Of a DNA stretch of 46,829 nt, positions 1-8,974 are shown piece after piece. The notes beneath the pieces are model-generated. The model searched no databases, had not been told where the DNA came from, and saw nothing but the letters and a program-made list of their open reading frames with translations. Origin of the DNA: Rhodanobacter fulvus Jip2 (GTDB taxonomy: Bacteria > Pseudomonadota > Gammaproteobacteria > Xanthomonadales > Rhodanobacteraceae); assembly GCF_000264315.1 (NCBI RefSeq), contig NZ_AJXU01000083.1, positions 1-46,829 of the forward strand, written 5' to 3'. Numbering within the stretch: the first letter of the stretch is position 1; each line of letters starts with the position of its first letter. Position numbers and translations under genes: made by a program.

Positions 1-66
1 CGCTTTTGATCTTGAAATCAAAAGCGTTACCCCCTCCCAACCTCCCCCTGCTAGCAGGGGGAGGGG
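1..66. repeat. CT-rich hairpin element, right half (copy 1, cut by window edge)
   Basis: Two stem-loops are visible. The first pairs GCTTTTGAT (2-10) with ATCAAAAGC (18-26). The second is CCTCCCCCTGC with GCAGGGGGAGG around 41-64. The same order (central CTTTTGA hairpin, then a C-rich stretch, then a CCCCCTGC hairpin ending in GGGGCC) is found at 3531-3599 and 6250-6315, where a left half precedes it. The left half of this copy therefore probably lies upstream of the window. It ends about 20 nt before the Shine-Dalgarno sequence of the ATPase gene. Confidence 0.75.
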
Positions 67-98
67 CCAAAAATAACCACCACTGAGGGATGACACCC

Positions 99-818
<720 letters not shown>

Positions 819-824
819 GCGGCC

Positions 825-915
825 GGGATTCGTGATTGGGAATTCGGGATTCGCAAAAGCCACAGCTCGCGCGTCCACCGCTTTTCCGAATCCCGAATCC
901 CAAATCCCCAATCCC
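825..915. repeat. GGGATTC-family long inverted repeat (copy 1)
   Basis: The left arm (825-860) consists of GGGATTC/GGGAATT-type units ending in GCAAAAGC. The right arm (880-915) is its approximate reverse complement, starting GCTTTTCCGAATCCC and ending in CCCAATCCC. About 19 nt separate the arms. It fills the gap between the ATPase gene and the first permease. Other copies lie at 8867, 40204 and 41679. Confidence 0.85.
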
Positions 916-926
916 AGGTCTTGAGC

Positions 927-2237
927 ATGTTCGCCTACTACTTCCAACTCGGTCTTCGCAGCCTGCGCCGCAACCCGGCGCTGACGGCGTTGATGGTGAT
1001 GGCGATCGGGTTTGGCGTGGCGGCGTCGATGACCACGTATGCCGTCTTTCGTGCGGTGTCCGGCAACCCGATTCCTGGCAAATCCGCGCAATTGTTCACG
1101 CCGCTGGTGGACAACTGGGGGCCGCAGCAAAACCTCCAGGGCGAGCCGCCGGATGCATTGGATTACGTGGATGCCATGGCGCTGATGCGCGCGCAGCAAG
1201 CGAAGCGCCAGACCCTGTTGTACCAGGTGCAGATGTCGGTGTTGCCGGGCGGTGATCGTGATCTGCCTGTTTCGGCGAACGGTTACGCCGTCTACGGCGA
1301 TTTCTTTCCGATGTTCGACGTGCCGTTCCAGTATGGCAGCGGCTGGAGCGCCCAGGATGACGAGGCGCGCAGTTCCGACGTGGTGATCAGCGCGCAGCTC
1401 AACCAGAAACTGTTCGGCGGCGTGAACAGCGTGGGTCGCACGGTCAACTTCAGCGGCCACGACTATCGCGTGGTGGGGGTGACGCGACCATGGGACCCCA
1501 AGCCACGCTTTTTCGACCTGTTCAATACCACCGGCTTCAAGGATGCCTCGGATTTCTACATGCCGTTCACTCGCGCACAGGACCTGCAGATGCGCAGCAA
1601 TGGCGGCAACAGCTGTCGGGGCAGCCTGACCTTTACCGGTTGGGAAGACTATCGGCAGAGCAACTGCGTGTGGATCACCGCGTGGGTGGAACTGGACAGC
1701 GCCGCCGCCGTGGCGCGCTACCGGCGTTTTCTCGAAGGGTATGCCAGCGATCAGCAAAAGGCCGGACGCTTTGCGTGGTCCCCCAACGTGCGGTTGTACG
1801 ACGTGATGCAGTGGCTCGACGTCCGCCGGGTGGTGCCACCGGAAAGCCGCATCTCGCTGCTGGTGGCGCTGGGCTTCTTCGCGATCTGCCTGGTCAACAC
1901 CATCGGTCTGTTGCTGGCCAAGTTCCTGCGCCGTGCCGGGGAGATTGGCGTGCGTCGCGCGTTGGGAGCGTCGCGTCGCGAAATCTACGCGCAATATTTG
2001 ATTGAGGCGGGCACGGTCGGTCTGGCCGGCGGCGTGCTCGGGTTGCTCCTGACCGCAGCCGGCGTGGCCGGCGTCGGCGTGCTGTTTCCGCCGCAGATCG
2101 CAAAGCTGGCGCAACTCGATATGTCGCTGGTGGGGTTGACCTTGCTGGTGGCGATCATCGCCACCGTACTGGCGGCGTTCTACCCGGCCTGGCGCGCGGC
2201 GCGCGTGCAGCCGGCGTGGCAATTGAAGAGCAACTGA
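927..2237 (+). CDS. ABC transporter permease, MacB/FtsX type (A1)
   Basis: Inner-membrane permease of 436 residues and first A-type member of the array. Layout: one N-terminal membrane segment (about 19-42), a large periplasmic MacB_PCD-like domain (about 45-295), then an FtsX domain with three membrane segments. The cytoplasmic coupling stretch GEIGVRRALGASRREIY follows the second membrane segment. The periplasmic domain has a cysteine pair, C230 and C247, matched in four other A-type proteins and probably disulfide-bonded (inference). A TTG at 921 is in frame, but the ATG at 927 gives the MFAYY start shared by A2, A3 and A5. It ends QPAWQLKSN and is followed after 9 nt by B1, with which it probably forms a heterodimer. 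Substrate unknown. Confidence 0.93.
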   Translation: MFAYYFQLGLRSLRRNPALTALMVMAIGFGVAASMTTYAVFRAVSGNPIPGKSAQLFTPLVDNWGPQQNLQGEPPDALDYVDAMALMRAQQAKRQTLLYQVQMSVLPGGDRDLPVSANGYAVYGDFFPMFDVPFQYGSGWSAQDDEARSSDVVISAQLNQKLFGGVNSVGRTVNFSGHDYRVVGVTRPWDPKPRFFDLFNTTGFKDASDFYMPFTRAQDLQMRSNGGNSCRGSLTFTGWEDYRQSNCVWITAWVELDSAAAVARYRRFLEGYASDQQKAGRFAWSPNVRLYDVMQWLDVRRVVPPESRISLLVALGFFAICLVNTIGLLLAKFLRRAGEIGVRRALGASRREIYAQYLIEAGTVGLAGGVLGLLLTAAGVAGVGVLFPPQIAKLAQLDMSLVGLTLLVAIIATVLAAFYPAWRAARVQPAWQLKSN

Positions 2238-2246
2238 GGGATGACG

Positions 2247-3485
2247 ATGAGCCTTCAGATCAAACCCATCCTGGTCGCGCTGCGGCGGCACAAGGCAGGC
2301 ACCTTGCTGATCGCGGTGCAGATCGCGCTGACCCTGGCGATCGTCTGCAATGCGTTGTTCATCATCCACCAGCGCCTGGCCACCCTGTCCGAACGCAGCG
2401 GCGTGGACGAGGCCAATGTGTTCGTGATCGCCAACCAGTGGGCGGTCGACTGGACAACCCAGCAGATCGACGCCCAGGTACGAGCCGACATGCTCGCGCT
2501 GCGCCAGCTGCCCGGCGTGCGCAATGCCGCCCCGTCCACCGGTTATCCGCTGCAGGGTGGCGGCTGGGACAACTTCATCACGATGACGCCCGACCAGATC
2601 AAGCCCACCACCGACTCGGCGGTGTACATGGGTGACGAACACCTGCTCGATACGTTGGGCTTGCGGTTGGTCGCGGGGCGAAATTTCCATTCCGACGAGG
2701 TGCTCGTGATGGGCACCCAGCAGGCGCTCGTTCCGCCGCAGGTGATCGTGAGCAAGGCGTTGGCCCATCGGCTTTTCCCCGACGGCTCGGCATTGGGCAA
2801 AAGCTTCTACGCGATGGCTGCCTCGCCCAGCACCATCATCGGCATCGTCGATCCGCTTCACCGGCAGGGTGCATCGCCATGGGACAAGCTGCACGCCGGG
2901 CAGTCGCTGATATGGCCGGCACGACCGGACGACGCGCGCGGCGTGTTCTACATCGTGCGCGCGAAACCGGGCCAGCTTGCTGCTGCGATGCGGGAGGCAC
3001 CCAAGGCGCTGTACGCGCAGAGCCGCCTGCGCATCATCGACCCGAAGGACGGCATCCAGGATTACGCGCAGATCCGCCACCGTGTCTTCGACAGCGACCG
3101 CGGCATGGCCATCCTGATGGGCATCATCAGCGCGGTGCTGCTGGCGATTACCGCGGCAGGCATCGTGGGCCTGACCAGCTTCTGGGTCGGCCAGCGGCGC
3201 AAGCAGATCGGCATACGCCGCGCACTGGGCGCCACGCGCGGCGACATCCTCGGCTACTTCCTCACCGAAAACCTGCTGATCGGCATCGGCGGCGTGCTGG
3301 CGGGCGTGGTGCTGGCGTTCGGCATCAACCTGTGGATGGTGAGCCAGTTCGAAACGGCGCGGTTGTCGCTGGCGTATGTGGCCAGCGGTGTCGTGTTGTT
3401 GCTGCTGCTGGGGCAGGGCGCGGTGCTGGCGCCGGCCGTGCGCGCCTCGCACGTGTCGCCGGTGGAGGCCACGCGTTCGGTGTGA
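2247..3485 (+). CDS. ABC transporter permease, MacB/FtsX type (B1)
   Basis: Partner permease of 412 residues. The N-terminal membrane segment carries the B-type motif AIVCNALFII. A periplasmic domain (about 45-280) precedes an FtsX domain with GIVGLTSFWVGQRRKQIGIR as its coupling region, and the protein ends with VSPVEATRSV, close to the PPVVATRSV end of the other B members. The ATG at 2241 directly abuts the Shine-Dalgarno GAGGG (2236-2240), so the ATG at 2247, 6 nt further, is chosen. It lies 9 nt after A1, which implies translational coupling. No periplasmic cysteine pair is present. Function in export is inferred from the family and from the ATPase upstream. Confidence 0.93.
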   Translation: MSLQIKPILVALRRHKAGTLLIAVQIALTLAIVCNALFIIHQRLATLSERSGVDEANVFVIANQWAVDWTTQQIDAQVRADMLALRQLPGVRNAAPSTGYPLQGGGWDNFITMTPDQIKPTTDSAVYMGDEHLLDTLGLRLVAGRNFHSDEVLVMGTQQALVPPQVIVSKALAHRLFPDGSALGKSFYAMAASPSTIIGIVDPLHRQGASPWDKLHAGQSLIWPARPDDARGVFYIVRAKPGQLAAAMREAPKALYAQSRLRIIDPKDGIQDYAQIRHRVFDSDRGMAILMGIISAVLLAITAAGIVGLTSFWVGQRRKQIGIRRALGATRGDILGYFLTENLLIGIGGVLAGVVLAFGINLWMVSQFETARLSLAYVASGVVLLLLLGQGAVLAPAVRASHVSPVEATRSV

Positions 3486-3494
3486 CGTTTTTCT

Positions 3495-3599
3495 CCCTCC
3501 CCTGCAAGGCAGGGGAGGGCTGGGGAGGGGACTTTTGATCCTGACGTCAAAAGCTTTACCCCCCTCCCAACCTCCCCCTGCGTTGCAGGGGGAGGGGCC
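3495..3599. repeat. CT-rich double-hairpin element (copy 2, complete)
   Basis: Left half: CCCTCCCCTGC / GCAGGGGAGGG hairpin, then CTGGGGAGGGG. Centre: CTTTTGA (3532-3538) pairs with TCAAAAG (3547-3553). Right half: CCCCCCTCCCAACC followed by a TCCCCCTGC / GCAGGGGGA hairpin and GGGG. The right half is the reverse complement of the left half, so the whole element is one dyad of about 105 bp. It fills the gap between pair 1 and pair 2. Confidence 0.9.
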
Positions 3600-3620
3600 A
3601 CTTCTTCTGGAGCATTCGGA

Positions 3621-4937
3621 ATGTTTGCCTACTACCTCGAACTGGCCCTGCGCAGCCTGAAACGAAGTCCCGGCCTCACCGTGCTGATGGTGCTGGCGAT
3701 CGGCTTCGGCGTGGCCGCGTCGATGACGACGTACTCGGTGTTTCGCGCCGTTTCCGGCGATCCGATCCCGTGGAAATCGGCGCAGTTGTTCGTGCCCCAG
3801 ATCGACAACTGGGGTCCGAAGAACGGTACCGACGACGGCGAGCCGCCGAATGCGATGGACTATCTCGATGCCACCACGCTGATGCGCGACCATCGTGCCA
3901 AACGGCAATCGGCGATGTATCAGATCTCCCCCTCGGTGGTGCCCGCGCAGGCCGGCAAGCATCCGCTCAACGTCACCGGCCATGCGGTTTACAGCGAGTT
4001 CTTCCCGATGCTGGACGTGCCGTTTCTCTACGGCAACGGCTGGAGCGCGCAGGACGATGCGCAGCGCGCCGCGGTGGCGGTGATCAGCAGCAAGCTCAAC
4101 GAGAAGCTGTTCGGCAACGTCGACAGCGTGGGCCGTACGGTGAACATCGAAGGCCGCGATTACCGCGTGGTCGGCGTGCTCGATCACTGGAATCCGCAGC
4201 CACGCTTCTACGACGTGACGAACACGGGCGGCTTCAGCGAAAACGTCGAGGACGTCTTCCTGCCGTTCGAGCGCGCGATCTCGGTGGGCCTGCCCAACAA
4301 CGGCAACACCAACTGCAACGCCACGCCGAAGGAGTCCGGTTTCGTGGGGCTGCAGCATTCGGAATGCGTGTGGATCGCCTACATGGCCGAGCTGGACGAT
4401 GCGGCGGCGGTCACCGCGTATCGCCAGTACCTGGACGCGTATGCGAAAAACCAGCAGAAGGCCGGCCGTTTCGGCTGGGCGCCCAACAACCGCTTGCGCA
4501 ACCTGCCCGATTATCTGGAACAACAGCAGGTGGTGCCGCGCGATACCAAGGTGTCGCTGCTGGTGGCGCTGGGTCTGCTGCTGGTGTGCCTGGTCAATAC
4601 CGTGGGCCTGCTGCTGGCCAAGTTCCTGCGCCGCAGCGGCGAGATCGGCGTGCGCCGCGCGCTGGGTGCGCCGCGCAAGGCGATCTACCTGCAGTTTCTC
4701 ACCGAGGCCGGCATGGTCGGTGCGGCCGGCGGCGTGCTGGGTCTGCTGCTGACCGGCGTGGGTGTGGCCAGCGTGGGCCTGGTGCTGCCCAAGAGCATTT
4801 CCGACCTGGCCCGGCTCGATCTTTCGCTGCTGGCGATCACGCTGCTGGTGGCCGTGCTGGCGACCTTGCTGGCCGGGCTTTACCCCACCTTCCGTGCGTC
4901 GCGTGTGCAGCCCGCGTGGCAATTGAAAAGCAACTGA
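3621..4937 (+). CDS. ABC transporter permease, MacB/FtsX type (A2)
   Basis: A-type permease of 438 residues with the start MFAYYLELALRSLKRS and a GGAG Shine-Dalgarno about 9 nt upstream. One N-terminal membrane segment, a periplasmic domain with the cysteine pair C232/C249, and a three-segment FtsX domain with SGEIGVRRALGAPRKAIY are visible. It is the closest A-type relative of A1: both read IDNWG or VDNWG after the first membrane segment and end QPAWQLKSN. This suggests that pairs 1 and 2 arose by a recent tandem duplication (inference). The gap to B2 is 10 nt. Confidence 0.93.
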   Translation: MFAYYLELALRSLKRSPGLTVLMVLAIGFGVAASMTTYSVFRAVSGDPIPWKSAQLFVPQIDNWGPKNGTDDGEPPNAMDYLDATTLMRDHRAKRQSAMYQISPSVVPAQAGKHPLNVTGHAVYSEFFPMLDVPFLYGNGWSAQDDAQRAAVAVISSKLNEKLFGNVDSVGRTVNIEGRDYRVVGVLDHWNPQPRFYDVTNTGGFSENVEDVFLPFERAISVGLPNNGNTNCNATPKESGFVGLQHSECVWIAYMAELDDAAAVTAYRQYLDAYAKNQQKAGRFGWAPNNRLRNLPDYLEQQQVVPRDTKVSLLVALGLLLVCLVNTVGLLLAKFLRRSGEIGVRRALGAPRKAIYLQFLTEAGMVGAAGGVLGLLLTGVGVASVGLVLPKSISDLARLDLSLLAITLLVAVLATLLAGLYPTFRASRVQPAWQLKSN

Positions 4938-4947
4938 GGATCGACCG

Positions 4948-6201
4948 ATGACCTTGCATCCCATCCTCGCCGCTCTGCGCAAGCACAAGGCGGGTGTCGT
5001 GCTGATCGCCATGCAGATCGCGCTGACCCTGGCGATCGTCTGCAATGCGGTGTTCATCATCGGCCAGCGCATCGAGCGGGTGAACCGCCCGACCGGGCTG
5101 GACGAGAGCAACCTGTTCCTGATCACCCAGCAGTGGGTGGACGCGCCCGGCGAGGACACGCCCGGTGGCGTGGACAAGCTCGATGCCATGCAGCTCGAAG
5201 ATCTCGCGGCGTTGCGCCAAGTGCCCGACGTGGTGTCGGTGGCGCCGATCAATTCGATGCCGCTGCTCGACTCGTCGTGGAACGGCGCCATTGCCAGCAA
5301 GCCCGGTGACACGCAATTCCGAGGCAAAAGCGTTACCCGCACCACGTACTACTTCAGCGATGACCAGATGCTGCCCACGCTCGGCGTGCGGCTGGTGGCC
5401 GGGCGCGCGTTCAATGCCGGCGATGTCGGGCACCAGGGATTTCGTGACCAGCGTGATCCGGACATCGTGATCCTGACCAAGGCGCTTGCCGACAAATTGT
5501 TCCCCAATGGCGCCGTGGGCAAGGCCGTTTACCTCAACGGCGGCAACAAGCCGGTCACCGTGATCGGCGTGGTCGAGCGCATGCAGGTGCCGTATGCCGG
5601 CGGCGGCGACGAGGTGGCGTGGAACTCCACCCTGATACCCACCCGGCTCAACGCCAACTTCGCCCGCTACGCGGTACGCACCAAGCCGGGCCGCCTGGAC
5701 GACGTGATGCGCGCAGTGACGCCGGCGCTGTACAAGGTCAACCCGATGCGCGTGCTCGACGACGACAGCGTGCGCTCGTTCACCGAGATCCGCGACAAGG
5801 CCTATCGCGCCGATCTGGGCATGGCGATCCTGATGGGCGTGGTGTGCCTGATCCTGCTATGCGTCACCGCCGCCGGCATCGTCGGCCTGACCAGCTTCTG
5901 GGTCGGCCAGCGCCACCGGCAGATCGGCGTGCGCCGCGCGCTGGGAGCACGCAAGATCGACATCCTGCATTACTTCCAGATCGAAAACCTGCTGATCGCC
6001 GGCAGCGGCGTGGTGATCGGTGTGCTGTTGGCGGTGGGACTGAACCAGTGGCTGATGAGCCACTACGAGATGACCCGCATCCCGATCCTGTACGTGCTCA
6101 CCGGCGTGCTGGCGATGCTGGCGATCGGCCAGGCCGCGGTGTTCGTGCCCGCGCGGCGCGCGTCGAATGTGCCGCCCGTGGTCGCCACCCGCGCAGTGTG
6201 A
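4948..6201 (+). CDS. ABC transporter permease, MacB/FtsX type (B2)
   Basis: B-type permease of 417 residues preceded by the Shine-Dalgarno GAGGAT. The first membrane segment contains AIVCNAVFII. The periplasmic domain has an insertion around 65-75 (GEDTPGGVDKL) compared with B1. The FtsX part reads GIVGLTSFWVGQRHRQIGVR, then ENLLIAGSGVVIG, and the protein ends PPVVATRAV. Its high similarity to B1 mirrors that of A2 to A1. It is probably an exporter subunit working with A2 and the upstream ATPase. Substrate unknown. Confidence 0.93.
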   Translation: MTLHPILAALRKHKAGVVLIAMQIALTLAIVCNAVFIIGQRIERVNRPTGLDESNLFLITQQWVDAPGEDTPGGVDKLDAMQLEDLAALRQVPDVVSVAPINSMPLLDSSWNGAIASKPGDTQFRGKSVTRTTYYFSDDQMLPTLGVRLVAGRAFNAGDVGHQGFRDQRDPDIVILTKALADKLFPNGAVGKAVYLNGGNKPVTVIGVVERMQVPYAGGGDEVAWNSTLIPTRLNANFARYAVRTKPGRLDDVMRAVTPALYKVNPMRVLDDDSVRSFTEIRDKAYRADLGMAILMGVVCLILLCVTAAGIVGLTSFWVGQRHRQIGVRRALGARKIDILHYFQIENLLIAGSGVVIGVLLAVGLNQWLMSHYEMTRIPILYVLTGVLAMLAIGQAAVFVPARRASNVPPVVATRAV

Positions 6202-6212
6202 CGCTTTCAACT

Positions 6213-6315
6213 CCCTCCCCTGCTCTGCAGGGGAGGGCTGGGGAGGGGTGCTTTTGCTGTTGAAGTCAAAAGCTGCCCCCCTCCCAACCTCCTCCTGCAA
6301 GCAGGGGGAGGGGCC
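6213..6315. repeat. CT-rich double-hairpin element (copy 3, complete)
   Basis: Same architecture as the element at 3495-3599: a CCCTCCCCTGC hairpin, CTGGGGAGGGG, a central GCTTTTG...TCAAAAGC hairpin, then CCCCCCTCCCAACC and a CCTCCTGC / GCAGGGGGAGG hairpin with GGGGCC. It fills the gap between pair 2 and pair 3. Substitutions relative to copy 2 (for example CTCCTGC for CCCCTGC) show that the copies are not identical. Confidence 0.9.
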
Positions 6316-6333
6316 ATCAACAGAGTGAGCGGA

Positions 6334-7632
6334 ATGTTTGCCTATTACCTCGACCTCGCCTTGCGCAGCCTGCGCCGAAACAAGGCACTCACCGCGCTGA
6401 TGGTGCTGGCGATCGCGTTGGGTATCGGCGCGTCGATGACCACGCTTACGGTGTTGCATGTGTTGTCGGGTGATCCGCTGCCGGGGCGCAGCGGCAGCTT
6501 GTATTACCCGCAGATGGACCCGCGCGATATGGATGGCTACAAGCCGCAGGATGATCCGCCGGAGCAGGTCACCTGGATCGATGGCATGGCCTTGCTGCAT
6601 GCCAAACGTGCCCGCTACCAGGCCTTGATGACCGGCGGCGCCGTGCCGATCCAGCCGGCGAACTCCGCGATCGATCCGTTCTTCGAGGACGCGCGCTACA
6701 CCTCCGCCGATTTCTTTCCGATGTTCGACGTGCCTTTTCTTTTCGGGCATGGCTGGAACGCCGCTGACGATGGCGCCAGCGCGCACGTGGTCGTGCTGAG
6801 TCGAAAGCTCAACGACAAGCTGTTCGGCGGCAAGGACAGCACCGGGCAGATGTTGCGCGTCGACGACATGGCGTTTCGCATCGTGGGCGTGCTGGACAGC
6901 TGGCGACCCACACCGCATTTCTACGACCTCTACACCGGCAGCTATTCGTCCGAAGAGGGCGTGTTCGTTCCGCTGACGACCGCCACGGACATGAAGTTCA
7001 CCCACAACGGTTCGAACGATTGCTGGGGCAAGGGCCAGAGCGACAACATGAAAACCGCCACCTGCACCTGGCTGCAGTTGTGGGTGCAACTGGACACACC
7101 AGCCGAGGCCGCCGCGTATCGCAAATTCCTGCTGAATTACTCAAGCGAGCAGAAAGCGCTGGGCCGTTTCCAGCGTCCGCCCAACGTGCGTCTGCCCGAT
7201 GTGATGGGCTGGCTGGACTACAACAAGGTGGTGCCCAGCGACGTGCACCTGCAGGTGTGGCTGGCGTTCGGCTTCCTGCTGGTGTGCCTGGTCAACACGG
7301 TCGGGTTGATGCTGGCCAAATTCCTGCGCCGCTCGGGCGAGCTCGGCATACGCCGCGCACTGGGTGCTTCGCGCCGTTCGCTGTTTGCGCAACTGCTGAC
7401 CGAAGCCGGGGTGGTCGGCCTGGTCGGTGGTAGCGGCGGCCTGCTGCTGGCGCTGCTCGGTCTGTGGCTGGTGCGCAGGCAACCGTCGGATTACGCCGCA
7501 TTGGCGTATCTGGATTTGCCGATGTTGCTGGCGACGTTCGCCGCTGCCGTCGTGGCCACCTTGCTGGCCGGTCTGCTGCCTGCCTGGCGGGCCTGCCTGA
7601 TCCCGCCTGCGTTGCAACTGAAGAGCAACTGA
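6334..7632 (+). CDS. ABC transporter permease, MacB/FtsX type (A3)
   Basis: A-type permease of 432 residues. A GTG at 6325 is in frame, but the ATG at 6334 gives the conserved MFAYYLDLALRSLRRN start. The domain layout matches the other A members: N-terminal membrane segment with ALGIGASMTTLTVLHVLSG, periplasmic domain, then the FtsX core SGELGIRRALGASRRSLF. The cysteine pair is C230/C244. The pre-membrane motif WLDYNKVVPSDVHLQVWL is close to those in A4 and A5, so pairs 3-5 form a second sub-lineage distinct from pairs 1-2. Only 1 nt separates it from B3. Confidence 0.93.
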   Translation: MFAYYLDLALRSLRRNKALTALMVLAIALGIGASMTTLTVLHVLSGDPLPGRSGSLYYPQMDPRDMDGYKPQDDPPEQVTWIDGMALLHAKRARYQALMTGGAVPIQPANSAIDPFFEDARYTSADFFPMFDVPFLFGHGWNAADDGASAHVVVLSRKLNDKLFGGKDSTGQMLRVDDMAFRIVGVLDSWRPTPHFYDLYTGSYSSEEGVFVPLTTATDMKFTHNGSNDCWGKGQSDNMKTATCTWLQLWVQLDTPAEAAAYRKFLLNYSSEQKALGRFQRPPNVRLPDVMGWLDYNKVVPSDVHLQVWLAFGFLLVCLVNTVGLMLAKFLRRSGELGIRRALGASRRSLFAQLLTEAGVVGLVGGSGGLLLALLGLWLVRRQPSDYAALAYLDLPMLLATFAAAVVATLLAGLLPAWRACLIPPALQLKSN

Positions 7633-7633
7633 C

Positions 7634-8857
7634 ATGGATATCCGCCCCATCTTCTCCACCTTGCGCCGGCACAAGATCACCTCGCTGCTGCTGGTGCTGG
7701 AGATCGCGCTGACGTGCGCCATCGTCTGCAATGCGGTGTTCCTGATCAGCCAGCGCCTGCAGCGCACCGAGATGGTCAGCGGCGTGGCCGAGCATGAACT
7801 GGTGCAGATCCATGTCGCCAACATCGGCAAACCGGCCGACGCCAGGGCGCGTGCGCAGGAAGACCTGGCGCTGCTGCGACGGATTCCCGGCGTCACCGCC
7901 GCGGCGCTGCTCAACCAGGTGCCATTCACCAACAGCTCGTCGAATACCGGCATCAAGCTGGATCCGACGCAAAAGCTGCACACGCTCAGCGCCACCATGT
8001 ACATGGGTGAAGGCGTGATCGACACCCTTGGCGCACGGCTGGTGGCCGGGCGTGATTTCAATGCCGACGAATACATGGACTTCGACGCCATGCGTAGCGA
8101 TCCCGACCTGCAGAGCAAGGTGGGTTCGGTGGTGATCACGCAAGCGCTGGGCGAACGGTTGTGGCCCGGCGAGAGTGCGCTGGGCAAGAACATCTATCTC
8201 GGTGAAACCTCGGTGCGCGTTATCGGCGTGGTGCAGTCGCTGATCCGGCCATCGCTGTTCAGGGGTGACGACTCGGCGCAGTGGACGATGGTCTTCCCGC
8301 TGCGCATGAGCGCTGCCAGCGCCACGCGCTATGTGCTGCGCACGGCACCCGGGCAACGCGAGAGCGTAATGGCGGCCGCCGGCAAGGTGCTGCGCGAGAA
8401 CGACCCGCGCCGCATCATCCTCGACACGAAAACGCTGGACGACATCCGCAGCCACTTCTTCCAGAACGATCGCGCCATGGCCGGTATCCTGGTCGGCGTC
8501 ATCATCGCGCTGCTCGTAGTCACCGCGCTGGGCATCGTCGGCCTCGCCAGTTTCTGGGTGGCACAGCGCCGCCGCACCATCGGCGTACGCCGCGCGCTGG
8601 GCGCCACCCGCCGCAACATCCTCCACTACTTCCAGACCGAGAACTTCCTGCTCGCCACCATCGGCATCGTGCTGGGCATGGTGCTGGCCTACGGCATCAA
8701 CCTGTTCCTGATGGCGCACTACGAATTGCCACGATTGCCGGCCGTCTATTTCCCGGTGGGCGCAGTAGCGTTGTGGGTGATCGGCCAACTAGCGGTACTG
8801 GGTCCTGCGCTGCGCGCCGCCGCGGTGCCGCCGGTGGTGGCGACGCGGTCGGTGTGA
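7634..8857 (+). CDS. ABC transporter permease, MacB/FtsX type (B3)
   Basis: B-type permease of 407 residues beginning MDIRPIFSTLRRHK. It starts 1 nt after the A3 stop, and the only purine-rich stretch upstream is GAAGAG inside the end of A3, so translation is probably coupled. The first membrane segment has the AIVCNAVFLI motif. The FtsX region reads GIVGLASFWVAQRRRTIGVR and YFQTENFLLATIGIVLG, and the C-terminus is AAAVPPVVATRSV. The periplasmic domain contains no cysteine pair. Role inferred as partner of A3. Confidence 0.93.
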   Translation: MDIRPIFSTLRRHKITSLLLVLEIALTCAIVCNAVFLISQRLQRTEMVSGVAEHELVQIHVANIGKPADARARAQEDLALLRRIPGVTAAALLNQVPFTNSSSNTGIKLDPTQKLHTLSATMYMGEGVIDTLGARLVAGRDFNADEYMDFDAMRSDPDLQSKVGSVVITQALGERLWPGESALGKNIYLGETSVRVIGVVQSLIRPSLFRGDDSAQWTMVFPLRMSAASATRYVLRTAPGQRESVMAAAGKVLRENDPRRIILDTKTLDDIRSHFFQNDRAMAGILVGVIIALLVVTALGIVGLASFWVAQRRRTIGVRRALGATRRNILHYFQTENFLLATIGIVLGMVLAYGINLFLMAHYELPRLPAVYFPVGAVALWVIGQLAVLGPALRAAAVPPVVATRSV

Positions 8858-8866
8858 TTTTTTGCC

Positions 8867-8958
8867 GGGATTCGGGAGACGGGATTGGGGATTCGGAAGA
8901 GCAAAGGCTCGCCGTGTCGCCGCTTTTCCGAATCCCGAATCTCCAATCCCAAATCCCG
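8867..8958. repeat. GGGATTC-family long inverted repeat (copy 2)
   Basis: The left arm contains GGGATTCGGGAGACGGGATT and GGGGATTCGGAAGAGC. The right arm contains GCTTTTCCGAATCCCGAATC followed by CCAATCCCAAATCCCG. It fills the gap between pair 3 and pair 4 and ends just before the AAGGAG Shine-Dalgarno of A4. Confidence 0.85.
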
Positions 8959-8974
8959 CTCCGAAGGAGCAAAC

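Noticed and set aside
825..8958. Regularly spaced repeats as a possible CRISPR array
   Set aside because: Copies are kilobases apart, are long inverted repeats and lie between genes. No short direct repeats with unique spacers were seen.
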